Assembly (NCBI RefSeq): GCF_030014955.1
Contig: NZ_JAGRPV010000001.1
Coordinates: 6,572,001 to 6,636,000 of the forward strand
Reading direction: 5' to 3'
Origin: Cohnella hashimotonis
GTDB taxonomy: Bacteria; Bacillota; Bacilli; Paenibacillales; Paenibacillaceae
DNA length: 64,000 bases
Below are positions 1 through 9,997 of the stretch, piece after piece. The first letter of the stretch is position 1, and each line of letters opens with the position of its first letter. The notes beneath the pieces are model-generated. The model made no database searches and had not been told where the DNA came from. It saw only the letters and a list, made by a program, of their open reading frames with translations. The translations under genes were made by a program, and so were the position numbers.

Positions 1-1445
1 ATGCTTTCCTCGATTTGAAAGGCCGCCTCGAACTGAACGTTATAGGTAAATTTCAAAATTTCGATATAATCGCGAATCATGCTTATTTCCTCTGATACGC
101 TTGTAATGAGCTCGCCATTATGAAGGAAATTGCGGTAAAAGAAGATCAGCCTTTCCGTCGTCTGAAAAATATCTTCTGCGCCCAAGCGCTTCGCCTTTCT
201 TTTAATGAGCGCGAGCGTGTTATACAGCAAGTGGGGATTGATCTGTGCCTGCAGCAGTTCGACCTCCATGCTTCTGGCCACTAGTTTCGATTTATAGTCA
301 TGCTGGATCAGCTCGTTAATTCTTTTGGTCATCTGGACGAAGCTGTTATCGAGCACGCCGATCTCATCGTTGCCCGTTACGGAACGTAGTTCTTCCCCAT
401 CAACGCCTTTGGCTTGGAATCTGCGAATTTTGGACACGACCATCGATATTCGCTTGGTGATTGCGGAGGAAACAAAAAAGGTCAAAATAAACGAACTAAG
501 CAAGGTCAGAACCAGGACAATAAGCGTAATTTTCGTAATAGGCGCCAATTTCTCCGCAACCAGATCCGTTCTGTACAAGGATACCAGCCGCCACCCCGTC
601 ACGTCGGAGGTCGTATAAGCCGCGATATAATTATCGCTGCCGTTTTTATATTTAAAGTAGCCTTCCTTGCCGTCCCAGGCATGCGCGCTTAATTCCCCCG
701 TCTGAAAAGAAGCGGGCTTGTCCGGATAAGAAAAAACCGTTTGTCCCGATTCGTCGAAATAAAAGATCTGACCGGACACGAACTGATCGTTGCGACTGAA
801 AATCCCCTTGAATATGCCGGTGGAAATGTTCAGGTCTAACATGCCGAGCTGCTTGATCGTCTTAAAATCCATCAATTTTCGGTTCATCGAAATATACGTC
901 GATTGTCCCGATTGATCCGCCATCCAGTAAAACGTCTTCTTGGAGGAAAGAAAGGTCGGGTACCACGGCTTGGCAGCCATGTCCTGCATGTCCCTGATCC
1001 CCCCGCCATCCTTGGGCAAGGAGTCGTTGTCGACGTAAATCACGGGGATGACCGCTTCGGCCGAAGTGGCCGACTTTGTCGTGAAGCCGCCCTCGGTATA
1101 CCCGGTTTCCTCGAAGATCGAACGGATCACTTTATAGATCACGTTGGCATAAGCATTCGACACCATATCGATATCCGTGTACGTCTTGGCCAAGGTTTCT
1201 TGAAAAAGCGTATTGTTAAACAAAATATCGCTTTTCTTCATGTAAAGGGTAAGTTGGAAATCCATAACGTTGCTGGCTTGCTGAAGGTTTCTCAGCAGCC
1301 ATTTCATTTCATTCTGCTCTACGTACTTGGCCGCGATCGAGTAGGAGGACAAGCTGATCGTTAAGATCGCGCCCATTAAAATGGTCGTAAAACTGAACAT
1401 TAACTTTTTGCGCAGGCTGATGTCATGCAGCTTCGGCCATTTCAT
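1..1445 (-). CDS. Sensor histidine kinase, YesM family (C-terminal end cut by window edge)
   Basis: Membrane sensor kinase that would phosphorylate the regulator encoded just upstream of it. The reading frame starts with ATG at 1445 and stays open to base 1. The N-terminus carries one membrane segment (about residues 15-35), followed by a large extracytoplasmic region, a second membrane segment near residue 285 and a HAMP-like linker. The His_kinase (PF06580) box reads QAQINPHLLYNTLALIK near bases 190-255; most YesM kinases have NPHFLYN, so Leu replaces the usual Phe. The HATPase domain lies beyond the window. The gene begins 2 bases after the stop of the response regulator, so the two are co-transcribed. 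In Paenibacillaceae such pairs usually control a neighbouring sugar ABC transporter; the partner genes are not visible here, so the substrate is unknown. Confidence 0.9.
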   Translation of the reverse strand, partial: MKWPKLHDISLRKKLMFSFTTILMGAILTISLSSYSIAAKYVEQNEMKWLLRNLQQASNVMDFQLTLYMKKSDILFNNTLFQETLAKTYTDIDMVSNAYANVIYKVIRSIFEETGYTEGGFTTKSATSAEAVIPVIYVDNDSLPKDGGGIRDMQDMAAKPWYPTFLSSKKTFYWMADQSGQSTYISMNRKLMDFKTIKQLGMLDLNISTGIFKGIFSRNDQFVSGQIFYFDESGQTVFSYPDKPASFQTGELSAHAWDGKEGYFKYKNGSDNYIAAYTTSDVTGWRLVSLYRTDLVAEKLAPITKITLIVLVLTLLSSFILTFFVSSAITKRISMVVSKIRRFQAKGVDGEELRSVTGNDEIGVLDNSFVQMTKRINELIQHDYKSKLVARSMEVELLQAQINPHLLYNTLALIKRKAKRLGAEDIFQTTERLIFFYRNFLHNGELITSVSEEISMIRDYIEILKFTYNVQFEAAFQIEES

Positions 1446-1447
1446 CG

Positions 1448-3067
1448 TTAGATCCGCTCCCGGAATTCCTTGGGACTATAACCTGTAAGCTCTTTAAATT
1501 TGCTTCTGAAATGCGCCTCATTCACGTAACCGATGCTTTCCGAGATTTCATAAATTTTAAACTGGGGATTTGCCAGCATTTCTTTGGCTAGATCTATTTT
1601 TTGCTGGATGACATATTCGGAGATGGTCGTATTCATTTCCCGCTTGAATACGCTGTTGATATAATTAGGGCTGTAAAAAAACGCGCTGGAAATTGATTTC
1701 AAGCTGAGCTCCTCGCGCAGATTTTGCTTGATATAGGTCTGTATGTCATGAATGAGCCGGGTATTTTTATTCTGCTTCTTATGTTCGAGGTAGGCGGCAA
1801 TGTCCATCAAACATTGCTTTAACCAGGCTTTCATTTCCTCGACCGTTTCGAATAAAGTCCATTTCTCCCAGATCGGTCGATTCAAATCTACGATACGCTC
1901 AAATTGTTCGTTTTCTTCCATGAGCATAAATTGAAGGCAAGTGACGATTCCGTAAAAAATGCCTTTGACCTGATCCGCGCTGGCATGGGAATCCGAAAAC
2001 GCAGAAAATTGCTCTACGAAGCGATCGATTTCTTGCGAATTACCCGAATGAATTAAAAACTTCAGTTCCTTTTGAAGCTCGGGGAGCTTCCAATCGTTCT
2101 TTACAGTTGTCGACTTTTTCGTTTCCACATCGCGTATATGGATAATTTCCTGCTTACCCAGATGAAATTTAAACTTTAACGCGAATAACCCCTGCTCGCA
2201 CAATTCGCTGACGCTTAGAATTCGATCGCCGATCTCGCTTAAGCCTGCGGAGCAGCTTATGCCTTGCAAGTACAGCCTTTCTATAAGTCCGGACAGCGCA
2301 TCCTCCGTTTGCTCTAGTATTTTGCTCGGTGATGCGAAGCTGTCGTAGCTGAACAAAACGCCGTAGTGCGATTCGTCAAGCCGCGTGGTTAAAATGGAGG
2401 CTTGCGTCGCCAGCTCGTCCTCGATCATTTGCAGGATGTATAGGGACAAGAGTTGCTTGTCTTCCATAGATTTATGTGCCGCCAGGTTTTGATAATCGTC
2501 GATCTCCAGCACGCAGACCATATATTGCGCTCTCTTCAAGCCGATTTTGAAAAAGTCGACCGTATCCCAAAGCTCATCCTCGTTTTTAAATTGCTTGGAG
2601 AACAGCTCGGCGCTGAACTTTTCGACCAGCGCGGGCATGCTTTTCGAGAGCATGGCCTTCAGCTTGTCCTGCTCCGTTTTTTTCTGAATCTCGCCGTGCA
2701 GCAGCGTTATCGTTCGCTGAAGCGCCTCGACCAGTTCTGCGGGCACGATGGGCTTGAGCACATAACCGTGCGAAGACAGATCGATCGCCTTTTTCACGTA
2801 TTCGAATTTATTATAAAAGCTGAAAAAGATCATCTTGATCGCCGGGTATTTTTGCTTGACGATTTTAGCCATCTCGATCCCGTTCATCAGCGGCATTTCA
2901 ACGTCCACCAGAATGATGTCGGGCTGCTGCGACTCGAGCATCCGCAAGGCTTCCTTGCCGTTGGTCGCTTCTCCGAAGATCCGGACCGGGAGCCCCGCTT
3001 CTTCAATAATCTCTATCGCTTCTTCTCGCTCCACTTCGAAATCGTCGACGATCAACAGGCTCAGCAT
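1448..3067 (-). CDS. Response regulator, YesN type, with AraC-family DNA-binding domain
   Basis: Transcription factor of the YesN type, 539 residues. The receiver domain occupies about residues 1-120, with the acidic pocket at VDD near residue 7, the phospho-acceptor in ILVDVEMPLMNG near residue 55 and the conserved lysine in LKPIVP near residue 105. A middle region (about 150-400) resembles the variable linker of these proteins. The C-terminal 100 residues form two AraC helix-turn-helix motifs, the second ending FKELTGYSPKEFRE. The ATG at 3067 has a GGAGGTG ribosome site 8 bases upstream. It forms an operon with the YesM kinase that follows. No dedicated target promoter can be recognised in the window. 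Confidence 0.93.
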   Translation of the reverse strand: MLSLLIVDDFEVEREEAIEIIEEAGLPVRIFGEATNGKEALRMLESQQPDIILVDVEMPLMNGIEMAKIVKQKYPAIKMIFFSFYNKFEYVKKAIDLSSHGYVLKPIVPAELVEALQRTITLLHGEIQKKTEQDKLKAMLSKSMPALVEKFSAELFSKQFKNEDELWDTVDFFKIGLKRAQYMVCVLEIDDYQNLAAHKSMEDKQLLSLYILQMIEDELATQASILTTRLDESHYGVLFSYDSFASPSKILEQTEDALSGLIERLYLQGISCSAGLSEIGDRILSVSELCEQGLFALKFKFHLGKQEIIHIRDVETKKSTTVKNDWKLPELQKELKFLIHSGNSQEIDRFVEQFSAFSDSHASADQVKGIFYGIVTCLQFMLMEENEQFERIVDLNRPIWEKWTLFETVEEMKAWLKQCLMDIAAYLEHKKQNKNTRLIHDIQTYIKQNLREELSLKSISSAFFYSPNYINSVFKREMNTTISEYVIQQKIDLAKEMLANPQFKIYEISESIGYVNEAHFRSKFKELTGYSPKEFRERI

Positions 3068-3117
3068 CGAAGCGCACCTCCGCGTACCCCAACTTTCACC
3101 ATATTGTAAGCCTTTTC

Positions 3118-3410
3118 TTAATGAGAATCTATTGTTCCCGTAAGAAAAAGTGGACGGCGGCTTTTTCGTTTGAACGTTAGCACATGGAGGTCATGCAGCG
3201 CGCGGACTATGGTTCCGTTATGTTCGCCCATGCGGCCAATCTTGTTCCACTCCTGGACACAGGGTCCGCTATTCTCCAAAATACCGTCCTTCCTGGTATC
3301 AACTCGCCCAAATAACGCCTCCTCAGTCCGCAAACGCCTCGCATCGCCGCATTTTCACGAAATAAGGTCTCTGGTGTCCGCAGCTTTTTCCGGAATGGCG
3401 ATTCTGCTGA
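3118..3410. repeat. Degenerate ~51-bp intergenic repeats
   Basis: This stretch of about 400 bases between the regulator and the small gene has no convincing gene. It contains two related units whose GGAC cores start at 3204 and 3255, exactly 51 bases apart (pattern GGACnnnGGnTCCGnTAT). Further degenerate GTCCGC motifs lie at about 3328 and 3376. The unit at 3255 is nearly identical to copies at 36889 and (inverted) 36942. Confidence 0.55.
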
Positions 3411-3457
3411 TCTATTAAAAGAAGCCAGTCAGATCAAGGGTTTGATCTAACTGACTT
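3411..3457 (-). terminator. Rho-independent terminator of the 3472-3840 gene
   Basis: Inverted repeat with arms 3422-3437 and 3441-3457 (AGTCAG..GATCAA pairs with TTGATC..CTGACT) and a GGG loop, followed on the minus strand by a TTTT run at 3417-3420. It lies 15 bases after the stop of the small gene. Confidence 0.85.
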
Positions 3458-3471
3458 CTATTGGGGTTAAA

Positions 3472-3840
3472 TCATTTCACCAAATAAATCTGACCGTCAT
3501 GGTTGCATACGATTATTTTTGAATAATCCTGGAGTGCGACTATGACATCCACGCCGTCCCCCCGTTCAGGATTCACGCTGTCTCTAAGGAATGCAACGAC
3601 GTCCGTCTTACTCGTTAAAAACAACTTATCCATAAAATCGTGAATGGGGTGCTTATAAAACAGGTAGTACGGAACTTCGGAAGAAAGTGCATCCGTATTA
3701 TAAACTTCGTCATCCACTCGAACCCAGTTCTTGATGTTTTCTATCGATTTAAGATTTTGAGGATTAATTTGTTGCAATAGCTCGTTCATGATCCGATCGG
3801 CTTCATCATGAACCATTCGAACGCCGGGAAACATATTCAT
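3472..3840 (-). CDS. Hypothetical protein, 122 residues
   Basis: A small, probably soluble protein with no signal peptide or membrane segment. The sequence is slightly acidic, with a helical N-terminal half and a C-terminal half ending in beta-like segments (VDVIVALQDYSKIIVCNHDG). The ATG at 3840 has a good TAGGAGAAGG ribosome site. It begins 27 bases after the SLH protein gene and is followed at once by a strong terminator, so it is probably the last gene of the SLH transcript. I do not recognise the family. A link to the surface protein is suggested only by position. Confidence 0.75.
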   Translation of the reverse strand: MNMFPGVRMVHDEADRIMNELLQQINPQNLKSIENIKNWVRVDDEVYNTDALSSEVPYYLFYKHPIHDFMDKLFLTSKTDVVAFLRDSVNPERGDGVDVIVALQDYSKIIVCNHDGQIYLVK

Positions 3841-3867
3841 TTTAACCTTCTCCTACGTATCTCGGTC

Positions 3868-6800
3868 TTATTGCAACAACGCCAGTCGCGCCAGCAGCAC
3901 GACAGCTTCGGCTCGTGTGATCGGAGCCAGCGGATTGAACCTGTTAAGGCTCTGCCCTTGCACAAGCCCCGCTTCGAATGCCGCATTAATATAGGGCAGC
4001 GCCCACTCGGCGATCGCGGGATCGTCGGAGAATGAAGTCCGCTGCGTATTTGTTGCGGACAATCTGGCGGCTCTTGCGATCAGCGCGGCCGTCTCGATTC
4101 GGCTCAGGTGAGCGTCCGGGCGGAAGCTACGGTCCGGATAACCGCTGACGATGCTCGCTGCGGCGACTGCAGTTACTGCATCGCTGGCCCATGCCGGAAT
4201 ATCGTTCTGGTCCGCGAAGTTCGAAGTATTGCCTCCCGGCAACGCCAGTACGCGGTCCAGCAGCAATGCGAATTCGGCACGTGTGACCGGAAGGTTCGGA
4301 CGGAATGTTCCGTCGGGATATCCGGAGACGATTCCCTTGGCGACTGCGTCAGCGATCTCTTTCTCGGCCCAGTGCCCGGCAATGTCGGACGGCACCGCAT
4401 TCGGCTGCTCCGAAGTTGGCTCGTCGGTGACGAGCATCACGGTAAACTTGGTGAAGTGATCCGTCTCGCCTGCCAGCGTATTTCCGGAAAGCCTGCCTCC
4501 TTTAATGGTCGTCCATTTCGCGTTCGTCTCATCGTAGTAAACTAATGCCGGTTGTTGGTCGTCGGCCCAGGATTGATTCTTTAAATTTAGTCGCAGGCGG
4601 ACAGGCGCATCGAACTTGCCTGGCGTGTCCTTCAGCAATTCATAGACGTCAGACAGGATCAATTGACCGGGCTGAAGCAAGCTTTTGGTCTCATCTGTCA
4701 CCTTTTTAAGCGTGACGGTCGTCGCCTGCTTGATCGCATCTCCTGGTATGAATAGCTCAAGACCGTCAATCGATAGCGTATACTCGCGTCCCGGAACGAG
4801 GTAAAAGAAAGCCTGATGAAGGACCGGATTTGATGAAGTTGCGGGAGGCACCGGAGGATCGACAATGTTATCGATGCTAATCGATTGAACCTTCCGGTTT
4901 CCTGCCGTATCGACCGCATAGACGGTGTAGGTGCCGTTCGCGGTCACATGGAACGATCCGGAGGACGGCACGTCGGTTCCAACGTCCGGGTCGCCGAAGT
5001 CTGCTGCATCCAGCGCGCCTGCCGCCCACTTCAACGCTTCGATTTTGTTGCCCGCCGCATCATCTGCTGCTGCTGCCGACACCGTAATGTCGACCCCGCT
5101 GGCTACTGCCGTCTTTGGCGTGTAGTCCAGCGTAATGGTCGGCGACCCGCTCACGATATTCGCGATCGCAATCTCCTCGACCCGCTCATTGCCGGCCGTA
5201 TCGACCGCATAGACGGTGTAGGTGCCGTTCGCGGTCACATGGAACGATCCGGAGGACGGCACGTCGGTTCCGACGTCCGGGTCGCCGAAGTCTGCTGCAT
5301 CCAGCGAACCCGCTGCCCACTTCAACGCTTCGATTTTATTGCCCGCCGCATCGTCGGCTACCGCTGCCGACACCGTAATGTCGACCCCGTCCGAAACAGC
5401 CGTCTTTGGCGTGTAGTCCAGCGTAATGACTGGCGCCTCGCTCACGATATTCGCGATCGCAATCTCCTCGACCCGCTCATTGCCGGCCGTATCGACCGCA
5501 TAGACGGTGTAGGTGCCGTTCGCGGTCACATGGAACTTCCCGGAGGATGACACGTCGGTTCCGACGCCCGGGTCGCCGAAGTCCGCTGCTTCCAGTGCGC
5601 CCGAAGCCCACTTCAACGCCTCGATTTTGTTGCCCGCCGTGTCGTCTGCTACGGCTGCCGACACCGTAATGTCGACCCCGCTGGCGACTGCCGTCTTTGG
5701 CGTGTAGTCCAGCGTAATGCCAGGCGCTTCGCTCACGATATTCGCGATCGCAATCTCCTCGACCCGCTCGTTGCCGGCTGTATCGACCGCATAGACGGTG
5801 TAGGTGCCGTTCGCGGTCACATGGAACTTCCCGGAGGATGACACGTCGGTTCCGACGCCCGGATCGCCGAAGTCCGCTGCATCCAGCGAGCCTGCCGCCC
5901 ACTTCAACGCCTCGATTTTGTTGCCCGCCGCGTCATTAGCTACGGCTGCTGACACCGTGATGTCTGCCCCATTCGAGACAGCCTTCTTTGGCGTGTAGTC
6001 CAGCGTAATGACTGGCGCTTCGCTCACGATATTCGCGATCGCAATCTCCTCGACCCGCTCGTTGCCGGCTGTATCGACCGCATAGACGGTGTAGGTGCCG
6101 TTCTCGATTACATGAAATGTTCCGGAGGACGGCACGTCGGTTCCGACGCCCGGATCGCCGAAGTCCGCTGCATCCAGCGAGCCTGCCGCCCACTTCAACG
6201 CCTCGATTTTGTTGCCGGCTCCCGCGTTATTTACCGTTGTCGTCACGGAGACATCCACGCCTGCGCGAACCGCCGTCTTGGGGTTATAGTCGAGCAGTAC
6301 GGTCGGCTTGGCCGACACGATATTCGTCACGTCGATCGTCTCGACTTGTTCGTTGCCGGCTTCGTCAATCGCATAAACCGTGTACGTGCCGTTATCCGCA
6401 GCCTCGAACGTTCCGCCTGACAAGGCTGTGCCCGCGCTGCCAAAATAGGATACGTTTCGGTTCCCCGCCACCCATTTGACCCCTGCAATGTTGGTGCCCG
6501 TACCGTCCGTATCCACCTCGATCGTCACGGGACCGCCCACAGGGGCTGTCGTCGAAGGCGTCAGCTCAATCCCGGGCAGCTCCCCGTCGATGACGATGCC
6601 TTGCATATCCGGCAGCGGGCTCGCGAGATCCAAGGACACGGGACTGCCTATTGTCGTCACGGACGAAGTTGAAGGAGCGACGAGCGCGCCCCCCAGTTTG
6701 ATTCCGGCCGCAGCGCGATCTCCTTCCTGAACGGTATAACGGAATTGCAGCTTGCGCGGATCGCCGCCGGACAAGCCTACGTACGAAGCGGACAGACCTG

Positions 6801-9159
6801 CGCCAGTATCGAGTTCGATCGGCAGCTTCGGCGGCGCGGCGGAATCAATGTCAACGGGGAAATCGTAGGCGACCACAAATTCCAGCTCGTCGCCGATGCC
6901 GTAAATGTCGCCCGGCGGAACGGTCGCAACCGCCGCCGAAGGAGAAGGCACCGCAATCGTGAACCGGTAAACGCCAACCTGCCCGTTGCTGCCCGTCACG
7001 ACGATCTCGACCGGATTGTCGCCCAACGTCAGATCAACCTCGCGCGTATTGCCGTTTACGCCGCCGATGGAGACGGTCTGGCCTGCTGCCAGCGTCACCG
7101 TGAACGCTGCCTGGGCTACCGGCGCAGCGAGCGCAATCGCGTAGGTCCCTGTCGAAGCATTAAAAACGGAAGGCGTCATCGTCAGCGTCGTGCCGAACGC
7201 AGCGACCGCGATTGCAGTCGGGCTCACGCCCTGAAGGCTCGCATAGGGCATCGGGTAAGTCGTACCTTCGACGATGCCCCACCTTTTCCCGCTGCCGAAC
7301 GCCCATATCGATCCGCTATAGCCCGTATAGGTAGCCTGCTTCATCATGTCGGCCGTGCTATGCGGCGTACCGCCGCCTGCCGAGGAAGCTTGCCCGCTGC
7401 GTTCGCTGTCCCAGAACGAATGCGTCACCGATCCGTCTGCCGCACCCGAGCCGATGAGCCCGCCGCCGCCATTACCCGCTTGTACGGCGGCCGCAGCATA
7501 CGATTCGCTCAACGCGCTCGAGGCATTCGCAGCGCCGATCAGGCCGCCGACATCGCCTGAGCCGGACACTGCCCCCTGGACGGATACGCCGGTGACAATC
7601 GTGTTGTCGGCGCGGCCGATCAAGCCGCCGACCTTGTCGGAGCCGGCAATATCCGCCTTCACGATCGAGAGATGGGAAATGGACGCCCCGGACGTGACGC
7701 CGAATAAGCCCTGTTCATCGGAAGCCGGCCGATTGACGCTCACGTTCGCAATCGTGTGGCCGTTCCCTTCGAATACGCCTTCAAAAGGCGAAGCCCCGCT
7801 GCCGATAGGCTCCCAGCCCTCTGCCGCGGAGAATGCGGTCAGATCAAGATCCGCTTCGAGCTCATAGCTGTCGTCCAGCTCGTAGCCGACGACCGAATCG
7901 CCGATTTTGGACAGCTGCTGGGCGGTCGCAATCCGATGCGGATATTGCGCGCTTCCGTCTTCCCGATTGACGGTCAGTTTATAGACGACATTCAGCGCAG
8001 CCGGATCGCCGGCGTCGCTTACTTTGATCTCGAACACATTTTCACCCGGATCCAGATCAAGGGTTTCCGAATCCGTTCCGCCTTCGACCGAGACGATCGA
8101 GCCCGCGGCGAACGCCGTTCCCGACACTTTTACCCGGTCCGTCTCGCTTCCCGCACGAACGCTATAGGCGCCGTAAGCGCCGGAAAAACCGCGATCCAGC
8201 GCCTGCGGCTCATCGCCCTCGTCCGTTACGTTCAGCGAGGCAAGCGCTACCTTTTTATAATCGCCGTAATGAAGCGGATAGGCAGCGCCTTCCACCATGC
8301 CCCAGATCGGGTCGTCCGTCCCGTTGCCGGCGAAGTCCCAGCCCGAGTACGTCGACTTTTGCAGCATCTGTGCAGTCGACTTGCCTTCGCCCGCAGCGGA
8401 AGCAGACTGTCCGCTTGCCTCCACGTCCCAATAGGCGGATGTCACAACCACAGGACCGTCCATCCGTCCGACCAGGCCCCCGGCATTCGTGCCCGCATCG
8501 ACTGCAGCTGTCGAATACGACCGGGCGATTGATCCCCGGGCACCGTTGCCGGTACCGTAGCCGACCAATCCGCCGATACTATCGACGGCCCCCGCTTTCG
8601 CAGCGACATGCCCCACAACGTAACTGTCGGAAATGTTCGATAGACTGTTATAGCCGACAAGACCGCCTACACTATTGGCTCCCGACACGAAGCCTTGAAC
8701 GGAAGAGCGGCTAATCGTAGACAAGTCCCAGAAGCCCGCCAGTCCGCCCACGTACATATGCCCTTTCACATTGACGTTCGTTAGATGCACGTTGGTAATC
8801 GTTGCATTCGCTACAGCCCCGAATAATCCCACATTATTATCGCTGGGCCGATCGATCGTCATATTGCGGATGACAAAACCGTTGCCGTCGAAGCTTCCCT
8901 TAAATTCGCTTCCGTTGCCGCCGATCGGCTTCCAACCCCCGCCGTCTCCGGCGTCATATCCCGCCAGATCGATATCTGTCATCAGCTTGTATTGGCCCGA
9001 CAGTCCGGACCGGATCTGAGCCAGATCCGCCACGCTGTTAATCGGCGTCCAGACGTCTGCGGCGACAGCATGCCGAGGCGTACCCGCCGCATTCGATAGA
9101 ACGGCCGAAGCCATCAGGAAGACCAGCATGATTGCAATCGCTTTGCGCTTCATTCTCAT
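3868..9159 (-). CDS. Large secreted surface protein with GLUG repeats, cadherin-like and Ig-like domains and three C-terminal SLH domains
   Basis: A 1763-residue cell-surface protein. Residues 1-34 are a classical signal peptide ending AVAA. Two blocks of GLUG-type repeats (VGGLVGY, IGGLVGYG, VGGLIGRA) lie at about 36-300 and 405-645, each followed by a cadherin-like beta-sandwich (about 305-395 and 650-740). Ig-like domains start near 860 and lead into tandem 97-residue repeats to about 1440. A ZU5-like domain at about 1470-1570 precedes three SLH domains from about 1588 to the end (AGHWAEKEI, SGYPDGTFRP), which bind pyruvylated cell-wall polymer in this family. The ribosome site AAAGGAG favours the second ATG (9153) slightly over the first (9159). 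The gene shares a transcript with the small gene downstream. An adhesin or glycan-binding role is inference. Confidence 0.93.
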   Translation of the reverse strand: MRMKRKAIAIMLVFLMASAVLSNAAGTPRHAVAADVWTPINSVADLAQIRSGLSGQYKLMTDIDLAGYDAGDGGGWKPIGGNGSEFKGSFDGNGFVIRNMTIDRPSDNNVGLFGAVANATITNVHLTNVNVKGHMYVGGLAGFWDLSTISRSSVQGFVSGANSVGGLVGYNSLSNISDSYVVGHVAAKAGAVDSIGGLVGYGTGNGARGSIARSYSTAAVDAGTNAGGLVGRMDGPVVVTSAYWDVEASGQSASAAGEGKSTAQMLQKSTYSGWDFAGNGTDDPIWGMVEGAAYPLHYGDYKKVALASLNVTDEGDEPQALDRGFSGAYGAYSVRAGSETDRVKVSGTAFAAGSIVSVEGGTDSETLDLDPGENVFEIKVSDAGDPAALNVVYKLTVNREDGSAQYPHRIATAQQLSKIGDSVVGYELDDSYELEADLDLTAFSAAEGWEPIGSGASPFEGVFEGNGHTIANVSVNRPASDEQGLFGVTSGASISHLSIVKADIAGSDKVGGLIGRADNTIVTGVSVQGAVSGSGDVGGLIGAANASSALSESYAAAAVQAGNGGGGLIGSGAADGSVTHSFWDSERSGQASSAGGGTPHSTADMMKQATYTGYSGSIWAFGSGKRWGIVEGTTYPMPYASLQGVSPTAIAVAAFGTTLTMTPSVFNASTGTYAIALAAPVAQAAFTVTLAAGQTVSIGGVNGNTREVDLTLGDNPVEIVVTGSNGQVGVYRFTIAVPSPSAAVATVPPGDIYGIGDELEFVVAYDFPVDIDSAAPPKLPIELDTGAGLSASYVGLSGGDPRKLQFRYTVQEGDRAAAGIKLGGALVAPSTSSVTTIGSPVSLDLASPLPDMQGIVIDGELPGIELTPSTTAPVGGPVTIEVDTDGTGTNIAGVKWVAGNRNVSYFGSAGTALSGGTFEAADNGTYTVYAIDEAGNEQVETIDVTNIVSAKPTVLLDYNPKTAVRAGVDVSVTTTVNNAGAGNKIEALKWAAGSLDAADFGDPGVGTDVPSSGTFHVIENGTYTVYAVDTAGNERVEEIAIANIVSEAPVITLDYTPKKAVSNGADITVSAAVANDAAGNKIEALKWAAGSLDAADFGDPGVGTDVSSSGKFHVTANGTYTVYAVDTAGNERVEEIAIANIVSEAPGITLDYTPKTAVASGVDITVSAAVADDTAGNKIEALKWASGALEAADFGDPGVGTDVSSSGKFHVTANGTYTVYAVDTAGNERVEEIAIANIVSEAPVITLDYTPKTAVSDGVDITVSAAVADDAAGNKIEALKWAAGSLDAADFGDPDVGTDVPSSGSFHVTANGTYTVYAVDTAGNERVEEIAIANIVSGSPTITLDYTPKTAVASGVDITVSAAAADDAAGNKIEALKWAAGALDAADFGDPDVGTDVPSSGSFHVTANGTYTVYAVDTAGNRKVQSISIDNIVDPPVPPATSSNPVLHQAFFYLVPGREYTLSIDGLELFIPGDAIKQATTVTLKKVTDETKSLLQPGQLILSDVYELLKDTPGKFDAPVRLRLNLKNQSWADDQQPALVYYDETNAKWTTIKGGRLSGNTLAGETDHFTKFTVMLVTDEPTSEQPNAVPSDIAGHWAEKEIADAVAKGIVSGYPDGTFRPNLPVTRAEFALLLDRVLALPGGNTSNFADQNDIPAWASDAVTAVAAASIVSGYPDRSFRPDAHLSRIETAALIARAARLSATNTQRTSFSDDPAIAEWALPYINAAFEAGLVQGQSLNRFNPLAPITRAEAVVLLARLALLQ
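4885..6390 (-). repeat. Tandem 291-bp (97-residue) coding repeats
   Basis: Within the SLH protein gene the segment starting gacggtgtaggtgccgtt recurs at 4921, 5212, 5503, 5794 and 6085, each exactly 291 bases apart, with a diverged sixth copy at 6376. Each encodes one Ig-like unit with the core NGTYTVYAVDTAGNERVEEI. The central copies are nearly identical at DNA level, which points to recent duplication or gene conversion. Confidence 0.95.
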
Positions 9160-9220
9160 AACTCCTTTATTTTGTGAATAACGAACCGAACGACGGCGAG
9201 CGCCCCTACTGGCGCTCCGG

Positions 9221-9817
9221 CTACCGCATCAGCTTCACCAGCCCTTGGATCAAAACCTGCGGGTCCGTGCCGCCGAACAAAGCCGAAAAAATCGTATATC
9301 CTTCGTTAAAAGCGATCACCTGCATCGCAATCGGGCGCGGGTCTTTGTCCTTCTCGATCCAACCCTTGTCCTGCAGCGTGACGATCAAGCGCTCGATCCC
9401 CGCGATCCAGCGGCGATATTTTTCTTTAAGCTGCCGCTGCATCGCTTCGTCCCGTTTGGTCTGCTGATAAAAATCGACGAGCGTCACGATCCAGTTGTCG
9501 ATCCCCTTCATCAGCTCGCCGAGACGCACGAGCGTGAATCCGATCACTTCCTCAAGCGTGCAGGCGGATGGGCTATAATCCCGTGGAATGTCCCACCAGC
9601 CCTCCGTGATTTCGATCTGGAAGTCCAGTACGTGCATGAACAACTGCTCTTTGCTTTGAAAATGGCCGTAGAACGCCCCTTTCGTATGTCCGGTCCGCGC
9701 CACGATGTCCGCCAGCGTCGTAGACGCAAATCCTTTCTCCGCAAAGCAATGCCATCCGGCCTCGACCAGCATCCGGTACGTCGCTTCTCTCTTTAGCTGA
9801 AACTTGTTTTTTTGCAA
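9221..9817 (-). CDS. TetR/AcrR-family transcriptional regulator
   Basis: A 198-residue repressor. The N-terminal helix-turn-helix (residues about 10-55) has the family pattern FAEKGFASTTLADIVARTGHTKGAFYGHFQSK in overlapping parts, with the FYGHF recognition helix end. The C-terminal ligand domain is helical and ends in an IQGLVKLM helix. The start is TTG at 9817, preceded by AAGGAGGGCGCGCT. A palindrome lies 36 bases upstream of the start and is a good autoregulation site. The SLH gene begins 61 bases downstream on the same strand, so the two may be co-transcribed. Ligand unknown. Confidence 0.93.
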   Translation of the reverse strand: MQKNKFQLKREATYRMLVEAGWHCFAEKGFASTTLADIVARTGHTKGAFYGHFQSKEQLFMHVLDFQIEITEGWWDIPRDYSPSACTLEEVIGFTLVRLGELMKGIDNWIVTLVDFYQQTKRDEAMQRQLKEKYRRWIAGIERLIVTLQDKGWIEKDKDPRPIAMQVIAFNEGYTIFSALFGGTDPQVLIQGLVKLMR

Positions 9818-9852
9818 AGCGCGCCCTCCTTCTTTGCTCTTTATGAATTCAT

Positions 9853-9874
9853 ATACATACCAGAAGGTATATAA
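9853..9874. promoter_or_regulatory. Probable TetR operator (inverted repeat)
   Basis: Near-perfect palindrome ATACATACC-AGAA-GGTATATAA directly upstream of the TetR-family gene. Size and position are typical of a TetR autoregulatory operator. Confidence 0.7.
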
Positions 9875-9997
9875 TTTAATTTGCTATTATTTGCCACAAG
9901 TAGTATGACTTATATTTCCGACGTGCGTCAAGATGTAACACTGTGATTTGATGCATTTCCGGTAAATGAGTTAAAAAAGCCTTGAAGGTTTCCCCCC

